DNA of 64,000 nucleotides, taken from the NCBI RefSeq assembly GCF_021869535.1, contig NW_026262690.1:11085501-11149500 (forward strand). Direction: 5' to 3'. The position numbers and the translations under genes were made by a program. This document shows, piece after piece, positions 20,770 through 34,412 of the stretch. How positions within the stretch are numbered: the stretch's first letter is position 1; the number at the start of each line of letters is the position of its first letter. The DNA is from Mytilus californianus. Its lineage: Eukaryota > Mollusca > Bivalvia > Mytilida > Mytilidae. The notes under the pieces are model-generated. The model did not search any database. It was not told the DNA's origin and saw only the letters and a list, made by a program, of their open reading frames with translations.

Positions 20770-20850
20770 CGAGACCGGGTGCGTCGACATGATAAGCGCA
20801 TCTGTCTATGAATGCATCGTTCGAGATGCGAATCAATACTCGGGAGTTGT
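20770..20850 (+). repeat. Possible tRNA-derived SINE fragment
   Basis: GGTGCGTCGACATGATAAGC, then GCATCTGTCTATGAATGCAT, then CGTTCGAGATGCGAATC resembles a tRNA-like head with a poor B box. It is GC-richer than its neighbours. No cloverleaf can be drawn with confidence. Confidence 0.3.
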
Positions 20851-23290
20851 ACACAATCGGTAAAATTATTATAAGACGTCTATTGTGGTGTCTAAAGATC
20901 TAAACATGTCGCTAGTGAGTTGAGACACCGATACATTATATAAGCCAACCAATTATTGAAGCTGCTTGAAATATGCAGTCCCATTTTCAGCCGGCCTTTT
21001 TCATTAATCTGTTTTAGCAGTGTTTGTTAAAGAAGTACTAACCTGGCAACGAAATCTATGAAGTCTATGAAGTATAGTAAGAACACATGAGCGAGTCGTG
21101 TATATATTGAGATATGTAAACGCTATACGATGGAACTTGCATGCCACTTCCTAGAAATGATCAAAAATCTATTCGTTACAATCATCAGAATATAAATATT
21201 CGCCACCTTAGGTTTATGTAATTTTTTTTAATGGTTCGGTTTTCTCTCTTTCCACCTTTCTCGACATGTTAAAATCACAAGAATTTTATATGAGCATTGA
21301 CAATAGTTGAAGTACTTTGACCTATCTTTTATTCACTGATAGCATTTATATGTAGTATTATCAAGTACTGTACATGTTTTTATCGTCTGTTATGCTGAGT
21401 TCATTGCGTTTTACTGAGAGTTCACTATGTTATTAATGAATTGACCTTCTCTTGACACGAGAGCAAATTTATATTACATCATAAAATCAAATAAGAAGAC
21501 GATGCAAAAAATAAAGCTCTTAGATATATAAATTCTCCTAATCCTTAAAAAGAAACCGCTACGCCGGAAACAGTATGACTACTCGAGGCAGATGAGAGTC
21601 TTACAAAGTCTCAAGACCCTAAGACACCATGCAATTATCCAGGGTAGATTGCTTCAAACAAGTAACAGTAATGACTATTAAGTCAGAGCAGCATGACGTA
21701 AACTATCTTCTACTGAACATCATGGACACGATACATGTATTTGCTATACTTCATGCCAACAGTGTTCACTTGAAGTCATGTTGATAACTAAATTTGATCT
21801 TTAAGAATCAATCCCAGTGTCTGCCTTATTGTTTTTGCCATTGATCCAGACAAGTGCTATAGTAGAATCAGAAGTAGTTACATTCTGATAGCGAAATAAT
21901 ATGTCTACTCCCATCTATACCGAGAACAAGAAAAAGGAACAGATTACCAGAATTTGAAATAAAGTTCAGAACATTGGAGTACTTCAGGGTCAGAAATACT
22001 CCAATGATCCGACCCCATTTTATGAACACTATCAAATCGACCCACTGACATCTTAACTAGACAGGATAACCAGTATACAACACAGATTTGTTTGTATATG
22101 CAATACTGTTTTGGATTTGTCCTGAGTGCTCGGGATGCGTCCGAGTCAATTTTACGTGGGTACCGACTCGTAATTAAGAATGACATCATTATTTGAAAAA
22201 TAAAACATTTTTGATCATTTACAATTGATTTTTCTTTGTCCGGCTTTGGTAATAGTTTTGTTCTGTTTGGTTTATACGCGCTTTACTTTTTTAATAAGTT
22301 TTATATTTTCAAATATTTTTGGCCTCGAGCATTACTGACGAGACATTCATTATCAAAATACGAATCTGGTGCAGAACAATTGATACCGTAAATGTTATTG
22401 TTGTTGTTTTCTTTCTTACTTTCAAAGGACCTGTTAAAAGGCATACAATATTTATTTCTATATAAATCTATTTGAACTATAATAGTGCTGATTATGATAG
22501 TTCATACATTTTACAGCTTTATATTTCAGAGAACTCAGAGGTGGAGATGACAATTAAAGCTTTTATTGTGGTATGTCCTACAGGATCGATTATTTTAGAT
22601 GTATTAATAATCTGTAAGACAAAAAAGTATTATTTACATTTGTACACAAGAAATGTGTACAATAAATCTGATATTGTATAATTTGCTTTATGATACACAC
22701 TCGATTTGAATCCTTTTTTTTTAATTGTTTCAAATAAAATCAAGTTTACTACACAATCACATCATTAAAACTCGTGAAAGGTATAAATCTATATTTTTGG
22801 TACGCATGACGCGCATTTCGTCTTTTTATGACAAAATACATGTAACTACTAGATCAACGTACAGTGTATCACTTCATTTGCAACCGAAGCAAATACACTT
22901 TGCTAAAACTTAACATTTTTTCTTCTTGTGTCCAATGATATGTTTAATTATTGATACATTTTTCTGGTCAAATATTACAAAGGTACCAGTGTTTTGTATT
23001 TTATTAATTGCAAATTATTGGAGTTAAAACTTATATAAATGTTAGTTGATCATTTGGAGTACCACTGCATTTATCATTCAATATATTTAAATATAACATC
23101 TAAGGGTTGTTCAGTCCAATATACTTATTTTCAACATTAAATAAAAACGAAAACAAACGTTGAATTTAACTTTAAAGAACAATAAAACAGCTTTGAAAAA
23201 AACGACCTTGTACATTCCGATTGCAAGTTATTAATTAGTCACAAGAGGTATACTAGTATTCTAGCTCACTTACATTGCAAACATGATTCA
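20851..23290. other. Unannotated stretch
   Basis: There is no recognisable gene. A 41-bp exon-like segment (22530-22570) has good splice borders but no other support. A degraded family E fragment (GACGCGCATTTCGTCTTT) lies near 22805. Confidence 0.4.
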
Positions 23291-23420
23291 CTAAAGGCAA
23301 CAAGAGTTTACTGATATTCGAGTTTCATAAATCCATTATGAAGATACAAATCAAGGTAACAAACATGCTTACATCATATGATAAAGTGAAAGCAAAACTG
23401 CCTTTTAAAACCTGAGAGAA
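23291..23420 (-). repeat. Degenerate family C 3' end
   Basis: AAAGGCAACAAGAGTTTACT, then TCATAAATCCAT and ACAAATCAAGGTAACAAAC, follow the inverted order of the family C terminus, with heavy decay. Confidence 0.4.
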
Positions 23421-23669
23421 TCGCATCAATTCGAATGGAGCAAGAATGAGTATATTAAAAGGTTAATCTACTGTGCATACATCGCTAGCCATGTGACTCA
23501 AAATATGTCAAGATAAGGATAAGGACACAATATACAAATCATACCATTTTTCTGGTGTCTTTAACCTAATGTATCAAGTTAATAGACCCTTAAACATGTC
23601 CGTCATGAGTTGCCTAATAGGTATTACCAAAGAATACTGTAAACGCTTAAAATTGAATTCCATTTTTCA

Positions 23670-23790
23670 TATAGATGTTGTGATGGCTCCAACAGATATT
23701 GTGTTGCCTCTAACAGATGTTGTGTTTGTTGTGTTGTCTCTACGAGATGTTATGTTTGTTGTGTTGTCGTGTTGTCTCCAACAACAGATG
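23670..23790. repeat. Imperfect GT-rich tandem repeat
   Basis: Units built on AACAGATGTTGTGTTTGTTG and GTGTTGTCTCTACGAGATGT repeat irregularly with a period of about 24-36 bp. Confidence 0.6.
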
Positions 23791-25856
23791 TTCGGATAAA
23801 ACCGTCTTTACAAAAGTTGTTCCAATAAAAAGATGATTCAATTCTCATGTCTACGGTTTGCAGTAACTTACAATACTATATAAATTATGGCTTGGAATGT
23901 AACCTTAAGGTACCAAGAGCGCAATAATTCGTAATGCATTTTCAATAGGGTACCAGTGGTGTTCCCTATTGTTTTCCTCAAAGACTACACATACTAGAAA
24001 AAAGATGGGTAGCAGTTCCTATTACTAGAATGTTAGCTTTGCATAACAGCCAAAAAAATATATATCGTCTGTCGACAATAAATGACTTAAAATACAGTTG
24101 AAAAACAATTTGTTTCGTTTAATGAAAAGGGCACATTTTTTTATGGTTCCTACGTTCAGAAGTTTAATATATTTTAATACTATGTTAAACAGGAATTTGA
24201 TTTTCTGGATTTTTTTTAACCTAATTTGACAAGCTTTCGATTAAAAGTAATTCCGATCCTGTGTCAGCCAACCAGAAGCTGTATAAGATTCTATTCTGAG
24301 TACAATCATAGGGTAAAAAGGTTGCCGGTAAAATGTAAACACATAATTGCACTCTTGTAACCTGAAGGTGTATTTTTTAATTGGATGCTTATCCTTAACT
24401 AGTAATATTAAAGATACTGATATTTAGGACAATTAAAATGTCTCAAATGAATTTATAGAAAGGCATGTTCATACAATATATATCATTTCCGTCCAAATAA
24501 GTTTATTGGTGTTAAATTTGAGTACTATTATATTTTGTGGTATTCTTCTCAGTTATTTTACCGTTTTATTTAAGTAAAGACATTCTTTTTAATTTGTTGA
24601 TTCATGATAATCTTTGCAATACCATATTTTCGATTTAAAGTAATTCCACTGGGAAAGTGTACACATGATATATAATATTGTCACTAGCGCTTACTTGCCT
24701 TTATGAAATCTTCAGGCGACAAATTTTCAATTTCCTTGACGAAACTGTTGTTGGTAACGTTCATGACGTTACAATATTAGTAAGAAGAGATAATGCAAAC
24801 GTGTTCACGTAGATCGAAATTTCTCTGAAAGGCTTGAAAGCGCTAGAAACATTATCTTAACGAACGTTGATTTATTGATGTGAAATGTAGTCTTTGCGAG
24901 TTATAATTGTTTTCTATATAACTGTGCATTTCACCTTTAAAACTTATAGTCTGGATAGGAAAATTGGGAGGTCTATGCGTACGTAGGGCTACTTTAGTGT
25001 ACGTTTTATGCCTTCGCAGTCACAAGTTGTTTAAGGCGGATGGCAAGTGTTTTTCATGTCTTTGTTTGAATTTATCTTTTTTTCGGGGTTAGTTGGTGGA
25101 TGTCTACTTTTCTCCGCACATTATGTTTATAGCAATCAGGATAAAATCAATGTAATTTAGCATACAAGGGATAACAGTCTGTGTCTGCAGATTTTATATG
25201 TAATGTTAATATCATGCAATTGATAAGTCTTGAATACTGCCGTTTACCCCTGATATAGACTGTCTGTTTTAAAAGAGAGTTGGTTGATTCCTGATAAACA
25301 GGCGACATTCTAAGTGTAACTCAGAGGAGAAACCGAATGTCTGTTGTCTTATGTTCGATAAAGTCTTTCTGACATCATGAAACATTGAGTGAAAGTCTAG
25401 TATTGATGAATATTTTTTAACGAATACCGATTAACTTGTTATTACATTGTAATTGATTAGATTTTTTGTTTTATCGAGACTAATATTAAGGTAAAACAAA
25501 TTACAAGTGTTTAATTAATTTGAGTTTGCAATTAACAAACAAAACGTGACATAACTTGAAGATGAAAGTTTATTTTCGAAATGACAGATTTTGCTATATT
25601 AAAACGTATTTTTTCAGTTTGAAATACGGATTAAAACATTAAGAAAATATTATGGCAAATTGAACTTTTTTTATGATAAACGAAATTATCGAAATATGGT
25701 ATATATATTAAATATGGTTTACAAATATAGAGTATTTGTGGAAAGTAAGTATTAACAAAGTGTGTTAGATCAGATAAGAAATAACCATAATAATAGTAAT
25801 AATCATAACACCATCTGTGTATATATAAAAGTATAACAAAAATACCGAACTCCATG
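23791..25856. other. Unannotated stretch
   Basis: AT-rich. I see no gene, palindrome or recognised repeat here. Confidence 0.4.
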
Positions 25857-25990
25857 GTGAATAAAGGCAACAGTAGCATACCGCTGTTCAATAGTCATAA
25901 ATCGATTTAGCTGAAACAAATCCGGGTCACAAACCAAAACCGAGGGAACACGTAAATTCAAAAGGGGAAGTCAATCTCAAAATTTAAAAT
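25857..25990 (-). mobile_element. Family C 3' end, short truncated copy
   Basis: GAATAAAGGCAACAGTAGCA, TACCGCTGTTC and AAATCCGGGTCACAAACC give the family's 3' terminus in inverted orientation. About 130 bp remain. It is preceded by AACAAAAATACCGAACTCCA, a word shared with the repeat at 57660. Confidence 0.75.
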
Positions 25991-26459
25991 TCTTTTATAT
26001 TGACAAAACTGGGTGTGCAACTTAAAAAGATATAATATTTTAATGTGGCAATGATTGGCACCCAGAAGCATAAACTGTGTAAACATACATCACATGCATA
26101 CAAAACAACTGGCTAAACATTTCAAACAAACATACATATAAATCTAATCTAATAAAGACGCCAACAAAAAGGTTGTTGTAGTTGATAGTAAATCGACAAA
26201 CAACCCAGTATAATAAAAACGTATTTGATAGTATATATCGGTTATAGAATACACTTTTTGATAAAGTACAAGTTAAGGAGAATATAAATACAAGGTTAAA
26301 CAAAATCGAAACAAACTGTGAAAACCTTTTGAGTCCGAATCACATCTCAGGACCCACTGCTTTATATTTTCAATGGTATCTGCTCAATTTTCTCACTAAT
26401 TTTCTAGAATCTAGAATGAGCGTGAGATGTTGTTTACACACTTGTCTATTGATGAATAA

Positions 26460-26935
26460 AATTGAGAATGGAAATGGGGAATGTGTCAAAGAGACAACAA
26501 CCCGACCATAGAACAGACAACAGCAGAAGGTCACCAACAGGTCTTCAATGCAGCGAGAAATTCCCGCACCCGGAGGCGTCCTTCAGCTGGCCCCTAAACA
26601 AATATATATACTAGTTCAGTGATAATGAACGCCATACTAAACTCCAAATTGTACACAAGAAACTAAAATTAAAAATAATACAAGACTAACAAAGGCTAGA
26701 GGCTCCTGACTTGGGACAGGCGCAAAAATGCGGCGGGGTTAAACATGTTTATGAGATCTCAACCCTCCCCCTATACCTCTAGCCAATGTAGAAAAGTAAA
26801 CGCATAACAATACGCACATTTAAATTCAGTTCAAGAGAAGTCCGAGTCTGATGTCAGAAGATGTAACCAAAGAAAATAAACAAAATGACAATAATACATA
26901 AATAACAACAGACTACTAGCAGTTAACTGAAGAAT
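26460..26935 (-). repeat. Dispersed repeat family D, inverted copy
   Basis: It contains GGGACAGGCGCAAAAATGCG, GCGGGGTTAAACATGTTT and CTCAACCCTCCCCCTATACC. The same blocks occur inverted at 31200-31575, so the two copies form a 4.3-kb-spaced inverted pair. The core (TTAACCCCGCC..., GTGCCTGTC.CAAGTCAGGA) is shared with family A. The unique left part has AGCGAGAAATTCCCGCACCC and GGAGGCGTCCTTCAGCTGGC. Confidence 0.75.
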
Positions 26936-27194
26936 GTATAGATACATCTAACAAATTTGTCTTGATATCTCTTCTTTGTTTCCTTGATTTATTTTGAATT
27001 GGTCATGTCTGTATTTCTGGCTTTGCTCAAAATTACCCAGTTTATTAAAATTTTGATACTAAAGTGAACAAAAGAGTCACGTCCATTTTTTCCTAAAATA
27101 AAGTCTATTTACTAAATTTCCTACAACCTTTGATATCATTCACAGTATCATTTATTCATATGTTGACTGTTCAGCGTATGTTCACTGGTGTTAA

Positions 27195-27612
27195 TATGTC
27201 TTTTGATTGAGTTAAGCCATTTCAATTGATATTTTATAGTGTGTCTTTCTATGTTGTGATGTTACACTATTGTTTCAGATAAGGGTGAAGGTTTGGTACC
27301 ATTAAAACGTTTAAACCCGCTGCAATTGTTTGCACCTGTCCTAAGTCAGGAATCTGATGTTCAGTAGTTGTCGTTTGTTGATGTGGTTCATATGTGTTTC
27401 TCGTTTCTCGTTTTTTATATAGATTAGACCGTTGGTTTTCCCGTTTGAATGGTTTTACACTAGTAATTTTTGTCGGGCCCTTTATAGCTTGCTGTTCGGT
27501 GTGAGCCAACTCCGTGTTGAAGACCGTACTTTGATCTATAATGGTTTACTCTTATAAATTTTGACTTGGATGAAGAGTTGTCTCATTGACACTTATACCA
27601 CATCTTCTTATA
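27195..27612 (+). repeat. Dispersed repeat family A, near full-length copy
   Basis: This copy begins near GATTGAGTTAAGCCATTTCA, passes through GTCCTAAGTCAGGAATCTGA and GACCGTTGGTTTTCCCGTTT, and ends GACACTTATACCACATCTTC. About 418 bp. The copy at 59866-60265 is collinear with it. Confidence 0.75.
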
Positions 27613-27628
27613 TCTATCTAAGTCTTGA

Positions 27629-28225
27629 ACAGCAAAGACAAAAAGACAAATCATCTTGCTAGGTTCTTTCATTTCACTTTCAGATATGTTGAGGATGTTC
27701 TTTCACTCAATTAAAATCATTTCATTGCGCGCTTGCATTTCATATATCCCAGTAAACTTGAGATCAAGAATACTGACGAAACTAGAAGGTCTACTTTCTA
27801 TCCTAATCTTTTCCTCGATATTGACAGTTTGATCACTTTAATCTAGAATCTATGACAGACGTGATGATCTCAACTTTTTTATTGTTATCTTATAATTTTT
27901 CAACGGTAATTAGCCTTTTCCCCATCGTATCTCAATTAATATGTTCACTTGGGTACACTGTAAACACTTCACTAACAGGGGTTTGCTCTTTACACAAAAA
28001 CTGCTCTAACAAAATTATGAGGAAGAACGAATGAGGTCGACGCTACAACAGTATTGCATCATCAATGAATTGTTTTACCAAAACGATGTGTCTCAACTAA
28101 CATTCTACGTGTTTTCGCGGCCGTATCTTTATATACTAGAAAAGTCGTCAGATTTGTCTGAAGTCTATACAGCACTTTTCCCTTTTGTACGTTTTATCCA
28201 ATATGTGTTATGCCTGATGTAGCCA
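27629..28225 (+). pseudogene. Reverse transcriptase relic with YVED catalytic box
   Basis: Translation gives NSKDKKTNHLARFFHFTFRY, continuing VEDVLSLN, a stop, then ARLHFIYPSKLEIKNTDE, YPNLFLDID and RRDDLNF. This is the palm-to-C-terminus order of the same RT family whose tail lies at 4868-5157 (FRYIDDVLSLN, YP.ELEIKDT, YLDL.L.ID, YDKRDDFNFPI). The catalytic YxDD has become Y-V-E-D. Several stops and frameshifts follow. It begins right after a family A repeat, so its 5' side was cut or never present. Confidence 0.72.
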
Positions 28226-28289
28226 ATATAAAACTTTGCCTTGGGTTCATTTCAACAAATAAAACAGACAGAATATACCGAATGGACAA

Positions 28290-28620
28290 AAAAAAACATA
28301 ACTTAAAGACGGAACCATGCAAAAATCATAAGACCACAAAGAGACAAACAACATACAGCAAGGAGGAAAAATAATTAGAAATTGAGAAACAAGAGCAAAA
28401 ACCGGTGTTAAAGAATGATACCCAGATCTTGCTCCACATGTGGTGCCTGTCGTGTTGCTCATGGCAAGTAAAACTTTGGTATTACTTGTAAGTCGCATAC
28501 GGTGATTTTACAAACGAGGATAAGAAAACGGGAAGGGCTACGAAAATCAAGGCATATACGTGATGATCTGCGACACAGATATTCCATAATGTTTAAACAC
28601 AGCATGATGATGTTCGTAAA
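28290..28620 (+). repeat. Dispersed repeat family B, degenerate copy
   Basis: Recognisable blocks are AAGAGACAAACAACATACAG, CAGATCTTGCTCCACATGTG, GTCGTGTTGCTCATGGCAAG and GATATTCCATAATG. It is collinear with 10050-10430 but heavily mutated. Confidence 0.6.
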
Positions 28621-30830
28621 CTTTTGAAAGGGATGAATTCCATTAACCCATTAACTGTTTTTTAATCAACAGATTCCCTGTAAGCCGCTATCATGTACAA
28701 AAGAATTCGTGATAGGAAAGATAACCTCTAAAATATCGAATCAACATGGAATAATATACTCCATATTCAGGCGCTACAAGAATGTTGATACAGAGAAAAG
28801 TTCACAATTGACACCCTCGATTCATCTCTATTGTCGTAAAGTTTATTTTCCAAATCAACCCTCACTGTCAATTTTTAGATGTAGTGCAAGATATTTAACT
28901 GGCTTAACTATATCAATGGTATCTTGTATTTTGCTTTCTCTGTGGTAGAAGCGTTTAAGATAGTCAACCAATTATTATGTGAGAGGCATGTGAAGTTAAA
29001 GGATAATGACAGCTTCCTTTTATTTTTCCTAGGAGTTCTTCTTGTATCAATTTCGCCCCATGTGGGTCAATGTTTGCAATTGTTTCTCCATAGGCCGTAA
29101 TGGTAACGTTTTCTTCTGTTGCTAAGTCCATATCGTTAACTTGGATATGTATGATGGCTCGTTTCGAAGCTGAGGCATTTTCACATATGTGGTTAAATTT
29201 TCGGGGTACGAAGTGAGATTACTTTTTCCGTAAATTAGCAAACCCCGAGAATCCTTTCGTGATGCGGCTCCTCGTGGTAAAAAAATCCCTTTTTTAACAC
29301 AATAAGTTCTTTGAAAATTTAATACTTTGAACACATTTAATAGCTCCATAGTTTTTACACATTTATTCTATGTTCCCCTACTTTCTAAATAAGCACAAAT
29401 GGTTCAGCTCAGTCACTTGTTTATCATAGAAACGTGTCAAATATCACTACACAGAGATTTTTTTTTTACACACAACTTTGAGTTCCTCATTTTGAGGCGC
29501 ATTAGGGATATTGACCCATGTGAATAAAGGACCAGGGCGGTAAGACGAGGATCACCTTTGGATTGCCAATTAATTGTTTAAAACATATCCTCAAAATGAA
29601 AAAAAAATCATGTTGTCAATAAAACAAAATATTAATGAAATTATTTTCAACATTTTTGTTTGTTAAATAAGTGTTTTTTTTTTTTTTTTGGCAAAGCTGT
29701 TAAAACTGTTGTCTTGGTACAGTTTATCTAATATGAAAAAAGAGTTAGGTGAAGTTGATTAAAACACATTTTGCGTTGTCACGTTTACCACATCAACCTC
29801 TTCATATGATCTGTATATGGCATATTGTAAAGCAAAGTTAATTACTATTCGAAAAAATGAAAACAACACGTCATAAATGTCATGCGTCCGAAAGCACTTT
29901 TCTAGATTTACCTTGATCAGGAACGCTCCAAGCCGAATATTTGAAAGCCAAGGTTGCATAAGTATCGAAACAGTTGGTGAGTTTTAAGACCAAAAAGAAC
30001 CTAAAGAAATAGCCAAATCAATTTAAGGTCGAAGGTGACAATTGAAATATTCTTACATCCCAATCAGCGTACGTTTCAGACAACAAACATTCCGATGTTG
30101 TGATCTTATTCTTGTATCAAATGCATATATATATAATCAGATCTACCCTAACATTGTTAGGTTGATTTTCTAGGCACTTTTTATATTTACCACTAAACGT
30201 TGTGGAATAGAAAATGTAAAAAGTAGAGATTGCTTAATATCATAAATGTTGCTTCATATAACGTTATGATATACAAAAATTAATGAATTTAACTTTTGGA
30301 TTTCAATTGAACATGGAAATCTCTCCATTTGACCCCAAACACCTGTAAATTCTTTGATTCGTTGTCGATAAGAGGACCTGAAATGAATTAGCGATTGTGT
30401 ATTACTGCATTTAGTGATGCACACACATACACCTTGCAAAGTAATTATGCATTTTTTTTTTATTGAGTTGCATCTGTAATTTTTGTTAACTTTGATGGCA
30501 CGTTTATCTTATTTTTATTACATATTGCTGATTACTTTTTTATTTTACGTTTCGTATTACGACTAGGTCCTTAAGCCCACATCTTCTTTTTATCCATTAA
30601 ACACAATTGCAGTATTAGGTTTGGTGTATAGTTTATTTATATATTTTTTAGCATGGTTTGTTAACCTCTAAAATTTCTTTTTATTTTGCAGTTGCATTGT
30701 TTTCTTATTGACGTCTATCCAAATTTTGTTTTCATAAAACGTAGCAGTAATTAGAGTATGTACAATTCAGAGGTGAAGTGGTGTTGAATTTGTTGACCTT
30801 TCCTGTTAACATGAAAGTAAATTTCCTTAC
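28621..30830. other. Unannotated stretch
   Basis: AT-rich with a few poly-A and poly-T runs. Short open frames on both strands have no homology that I recognise and no supporting splice context. Confidence 0.4.
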
Positions 30831-31110
30831 ATCGAGCCGGGAACCAGTTAGCCAGTGGTTGTCAATGGTTGCTGTCTGCCATATTTGTTTAGGTTTTTTT
30901 CATTGTTGTAGTTTAAATCATGCCGTTGGTTTGCTCTTTTGAATTGTTTCACATTTTGCCATGCCAGCGGATATTATAACTAACTTGTTGTATAGAGTTT
31001 GTTTATTGTTGAAGGCCGTATGGTAACCTGTAGTTGTTCACATCTTTTTTCCTTTGGTTTATATATAGTTGTCTCATCGGGAATCATACCACATCTCCTT
31101 ACTCTTATAT
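30831..31110 (+). repeat. Dispersed repeat family A, diverged copy
   Basis: GAGCCGGGAACCAGTTAGCC, AGTGGTTGTCAATGGTTGCT, GCCGTTGGTTTGCTCTTTTG and the ending ATCATACCACATCTCCTTA follow the family order with divergence. Confidence 0.65.
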
Positions 31111-31195
31111 ACACATTTATTCTAAAACCAGTTGTTGGTATGATACGGGTTATGTTCTTCTCAAATATCTATGATGGTATGATACTAAACCCCTA

Positions 31196-31575
31196 ATGGG
31201 AGGGATTGAGCTTGATTTTCATATGATGAAGACATAATCTTTCAATCAGTTTAATTGAGGTCTGGAGCTGGCATGTCAGTTACTGCTAGTAGTCCTTTGT
31301 TAATTAATGTATCATTGTCATTTTGCATAGTTTCTTCTGTTACCTATTCTGACATCGGACTCGGACTTCTTTTAATCTGAGTTTTACTGTGCGTATTGCT
31401 GTGTGTTTGTTTATTCTACATTAGCTAGAGGTAAAGGGGGAGGGTTGAGATCTCACAAAACATGTTTAACCCCGCCGCATTTTTGCGCCTGTCCTAAGTC
31501 AGAAGCCTCTGGCCTTTGTTAGTCTTGTATGTTTTTTTTAATTTTAGTTCATTTTTGTGTTTCGCAGTTTTATAT
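31196..31575 (+). repeat. Dispersed repeat family D, forward copy
   Basis: It starts with GGGAGGGATTGAGCTTGATT and contains GGTCTGGAGCTGGCATGTCA, GAGGTAAAGGGGGAGGGTTG and ATGTTTAACCCCGCCGCATT. It pairs in inverted orientation with 26460-26935. Confidence 0.75.
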
Positions 31576-34412
31576 GGTGACGTTTTTGAGAAATTGCTAT
31601 TTAAAGTGAAAAATTCATATGAACGGCGCTTTTTATGTGCATTCCATTTTGATACCATGTTTAATTGATTTCATCTCTATAAGTACAAATGCTGTTATAT
31701 ATCATTTTGTTTTTGATATTCAGATGCAATTCAAAGAGTTTAAATACTTGCTCTTTTCATCAAAATCCGAAATATCAAAATCTGCCAAATTACGAATACT
31801 TTGGACAAACGGTTTACTTTTTGGTCGTTGGCTTTTTGATACAACAGTTAGTATTTCAAGCATAAATTTTTACCTTAATCTTTCATAAATATGAATAAAA
31901 TTATCGAACGATTGAAGATTCGTGAATACAAATAAGCAAAGACTTTGTCGCTGCTAAAGTAGGAAGACATTGTTCGGATAAACGTAAAACTTCTGTGGCG
32001 TCTAAATTCAGTCATGATACGTAAAATTAAAAGAAATTACAATTGCTAGAAGGCAACGTCTTTTTCATATTAATTTCGACCAAACTTCATATCAATCGCT
32101 GTTTTAGAAAAAGGAAATCAAAAAAATAAAATGGATAGTTTCAATTTAATCAATTTCAATTTCTGAGCAATGCACATTTGTTGTACTCGTTTATTGAAAA
32201 TTAAAGACAAAGTACGCATATTTTCAAAATTTTAATTAAAATTTAAATAAACTAATCTGCAAAACCATTGGACATATATTTTTTAAACGATATCAACCTT
32301 CAAAAGTGTATTGTGCGTCACATCATATGAACAGATATTTATTCAGTAACATATATACTCAAATGAAAATTACAAACATTGCTTCATTTCACACAATGTA
32401 ATATTGTTTTATTCCATTATGAAAAAATTGCTTTGAAATATTGAAATAAAATGTATATCATTTAAAAATTATTATTTAAAGTTTTTTAAAATGTAAAGAA
32501 ACCGATATTGCTTTCATCAGATTTTAATTCAATCTTGTTGTAATCTACTAAATTATCGCATATCCACTAAATTTTAAGTCACGAAGACTTTTTTATAATA
32601 CATGTTGCATTGAATAACCAACACTACAAGATATAAGAATAATGTAAACACTTTCATATGTGTAAATTATGCACAATTTGCCATAAAGATATTTGTAAAA
32701 TATATGATATGTAATAGTTTTGAGATAAACATCCACGTATTTAAGAATTAATCCGAATTAATCCGAAAACAAAATTCCTGTATTCTTTTTATGTGTTTTA
32801 GAGTTAAAAGGATAAGATTGTCGTTCTAAAAGGGGTAATGGATGACAACATGTGTCTGAAGCTTTTAATTATAACACTATGCAATTATTAATAAGTCTTG
32901 AATTTTGTTTTTAATCCTGCCCTTGACTGTCTATTTTGGTAGTAGGTCAAAACCTAATAAACAAGCGACATTCTAAGTGAAAAAATAGAAAGAAGCTGAA
33001 TGCTTATTGTCATAAGAACTAATACTCTTAATAATCATAATAATAATCAATATAAACATAACTTCATTGGTCTCTGTTGAATTGTTGCACTAATTTTCTA
33101 GACTCAGGTGATTTAAAGCTTGGGATGCAAACCTCTCTGTTGATGAAGACTACATAAATCTCTAAATGTATTTTTATTTTGTTAAGTTGGGTAAGTTGCT
33201 GTATCCCATTTCAATTTTTTCATCTTTATTTATGAGACCGCTCATATGAGAGGTTTGTGGGGGTCTTTTATGACTAGGTTTGATGGGAATAGGAATTAAG
33301 GGCCTTTACATATATTATTCTATTAATTAAACTATTGCAACAAATCGTATAATTTATTACTTATGATAATAAAGGTTCATTCATTACACATATTTTCAAC
33401 ATGCATATTTCCATCTCTATTTATTAATATCAGAATCAATGTCTTAGTACATTAATTTAAAAATGTTGCGGATTTTAATTGATTTCTAGACAATCAATTT
33501 GACTGCAAATAGTTGACAGGGGCGAGTTAAACCATGGAGTGAAAGAAAAGAACAATCATTTAAAAATGGAATATTTGATGTCAAATCAAAAAATGTTCAC
33601 GAAAAAACAAGCACGTACCAATACGTTCATGGCACATTTAATGTTATTACAATGACTCCACATGACCTAATAACATTATTTGTATTATAACATATAGTTC
33701 ATTAAAACTGATGTAAATGAAAACTTATGTATGAGACCGCACCCTTTCCCTTCTAAAACAAAAAAATACTAAAATATGAATTGCCTGGACTTGACAAGAT
33801 TTGATAACCTCTAATCCAGTACAAAAATAAATAAATCTTATTTCTTAATCATAAAAATATACACATCTAGTATACTTCAATTGATACAAACAACAACACT
33901 TTTGCCTTTTTAGTCGAGAATTAGTCGTCTTTCGACAATTTTTCTACGTCTCTGTAAAGGGGTTTGGAACGTGTCTGAAAATTTTGGTAAATAATATAAA
34001 ACTGCAAGAAAGTATTAGTATTGTACACAAATAAAATACATATATCTACGGTAACAAAATTCAATTTCTTCATTTTGACGTTACTAGGACATTAGTTTAA
34101 ATCAAACACATGAATTTGTACTATAGTTCTAGTTTATAAAATGTACTATTGACACTATTGTTTGATGTCTTGTTTCTTGATAGTGAACAAAAAAATCAGA
34201 CAGAAACTGAAACTCTACTTTTGCAACCTTAAACCAAAGTGTTCCTTCAACTTATTATAAATAAAGGAGTATGGTCGATAAGGCCTAATGCTATATATTT
34301 TTTTTCAAATTCAGATTAGATACTTTAATTATATTTTCATAACGTATCATTTATTTGTAAGCTTTTAGTCTTTTTTGTATTTTTATTTTCAAATTCACGT
34401 ATCAAATATCTG
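31576..34412. other. Unannotated stretch
   Basis: No supported gene. An exon-like block (about 31724-31849, acceptor TTTTGATATTCAG, donor GTTAGT) has no homology or phase partner. The remainder is AT-rich without recognised repeats. Confidence 0.4.

Noticed and set aside
23670..23790. CRISPR-like array
   Set aside because: The repeats are irregular, GT-rich and without unique spacers, and the genome is eukaryotic.
28031..28222. 63-codon frame as a gene
   Set aside because: It continues the decayed RT relic at 27629-28225 (the counterpart of the KKFYGRH region) and is not independent.
31724..31849. Exon with good AG/GT borders encoding MQFKEFKYLLF...
   Set aside because: No phase partner, homology or second exon nearby. 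Borders of this quality occur by chance in AT-rich DNA.
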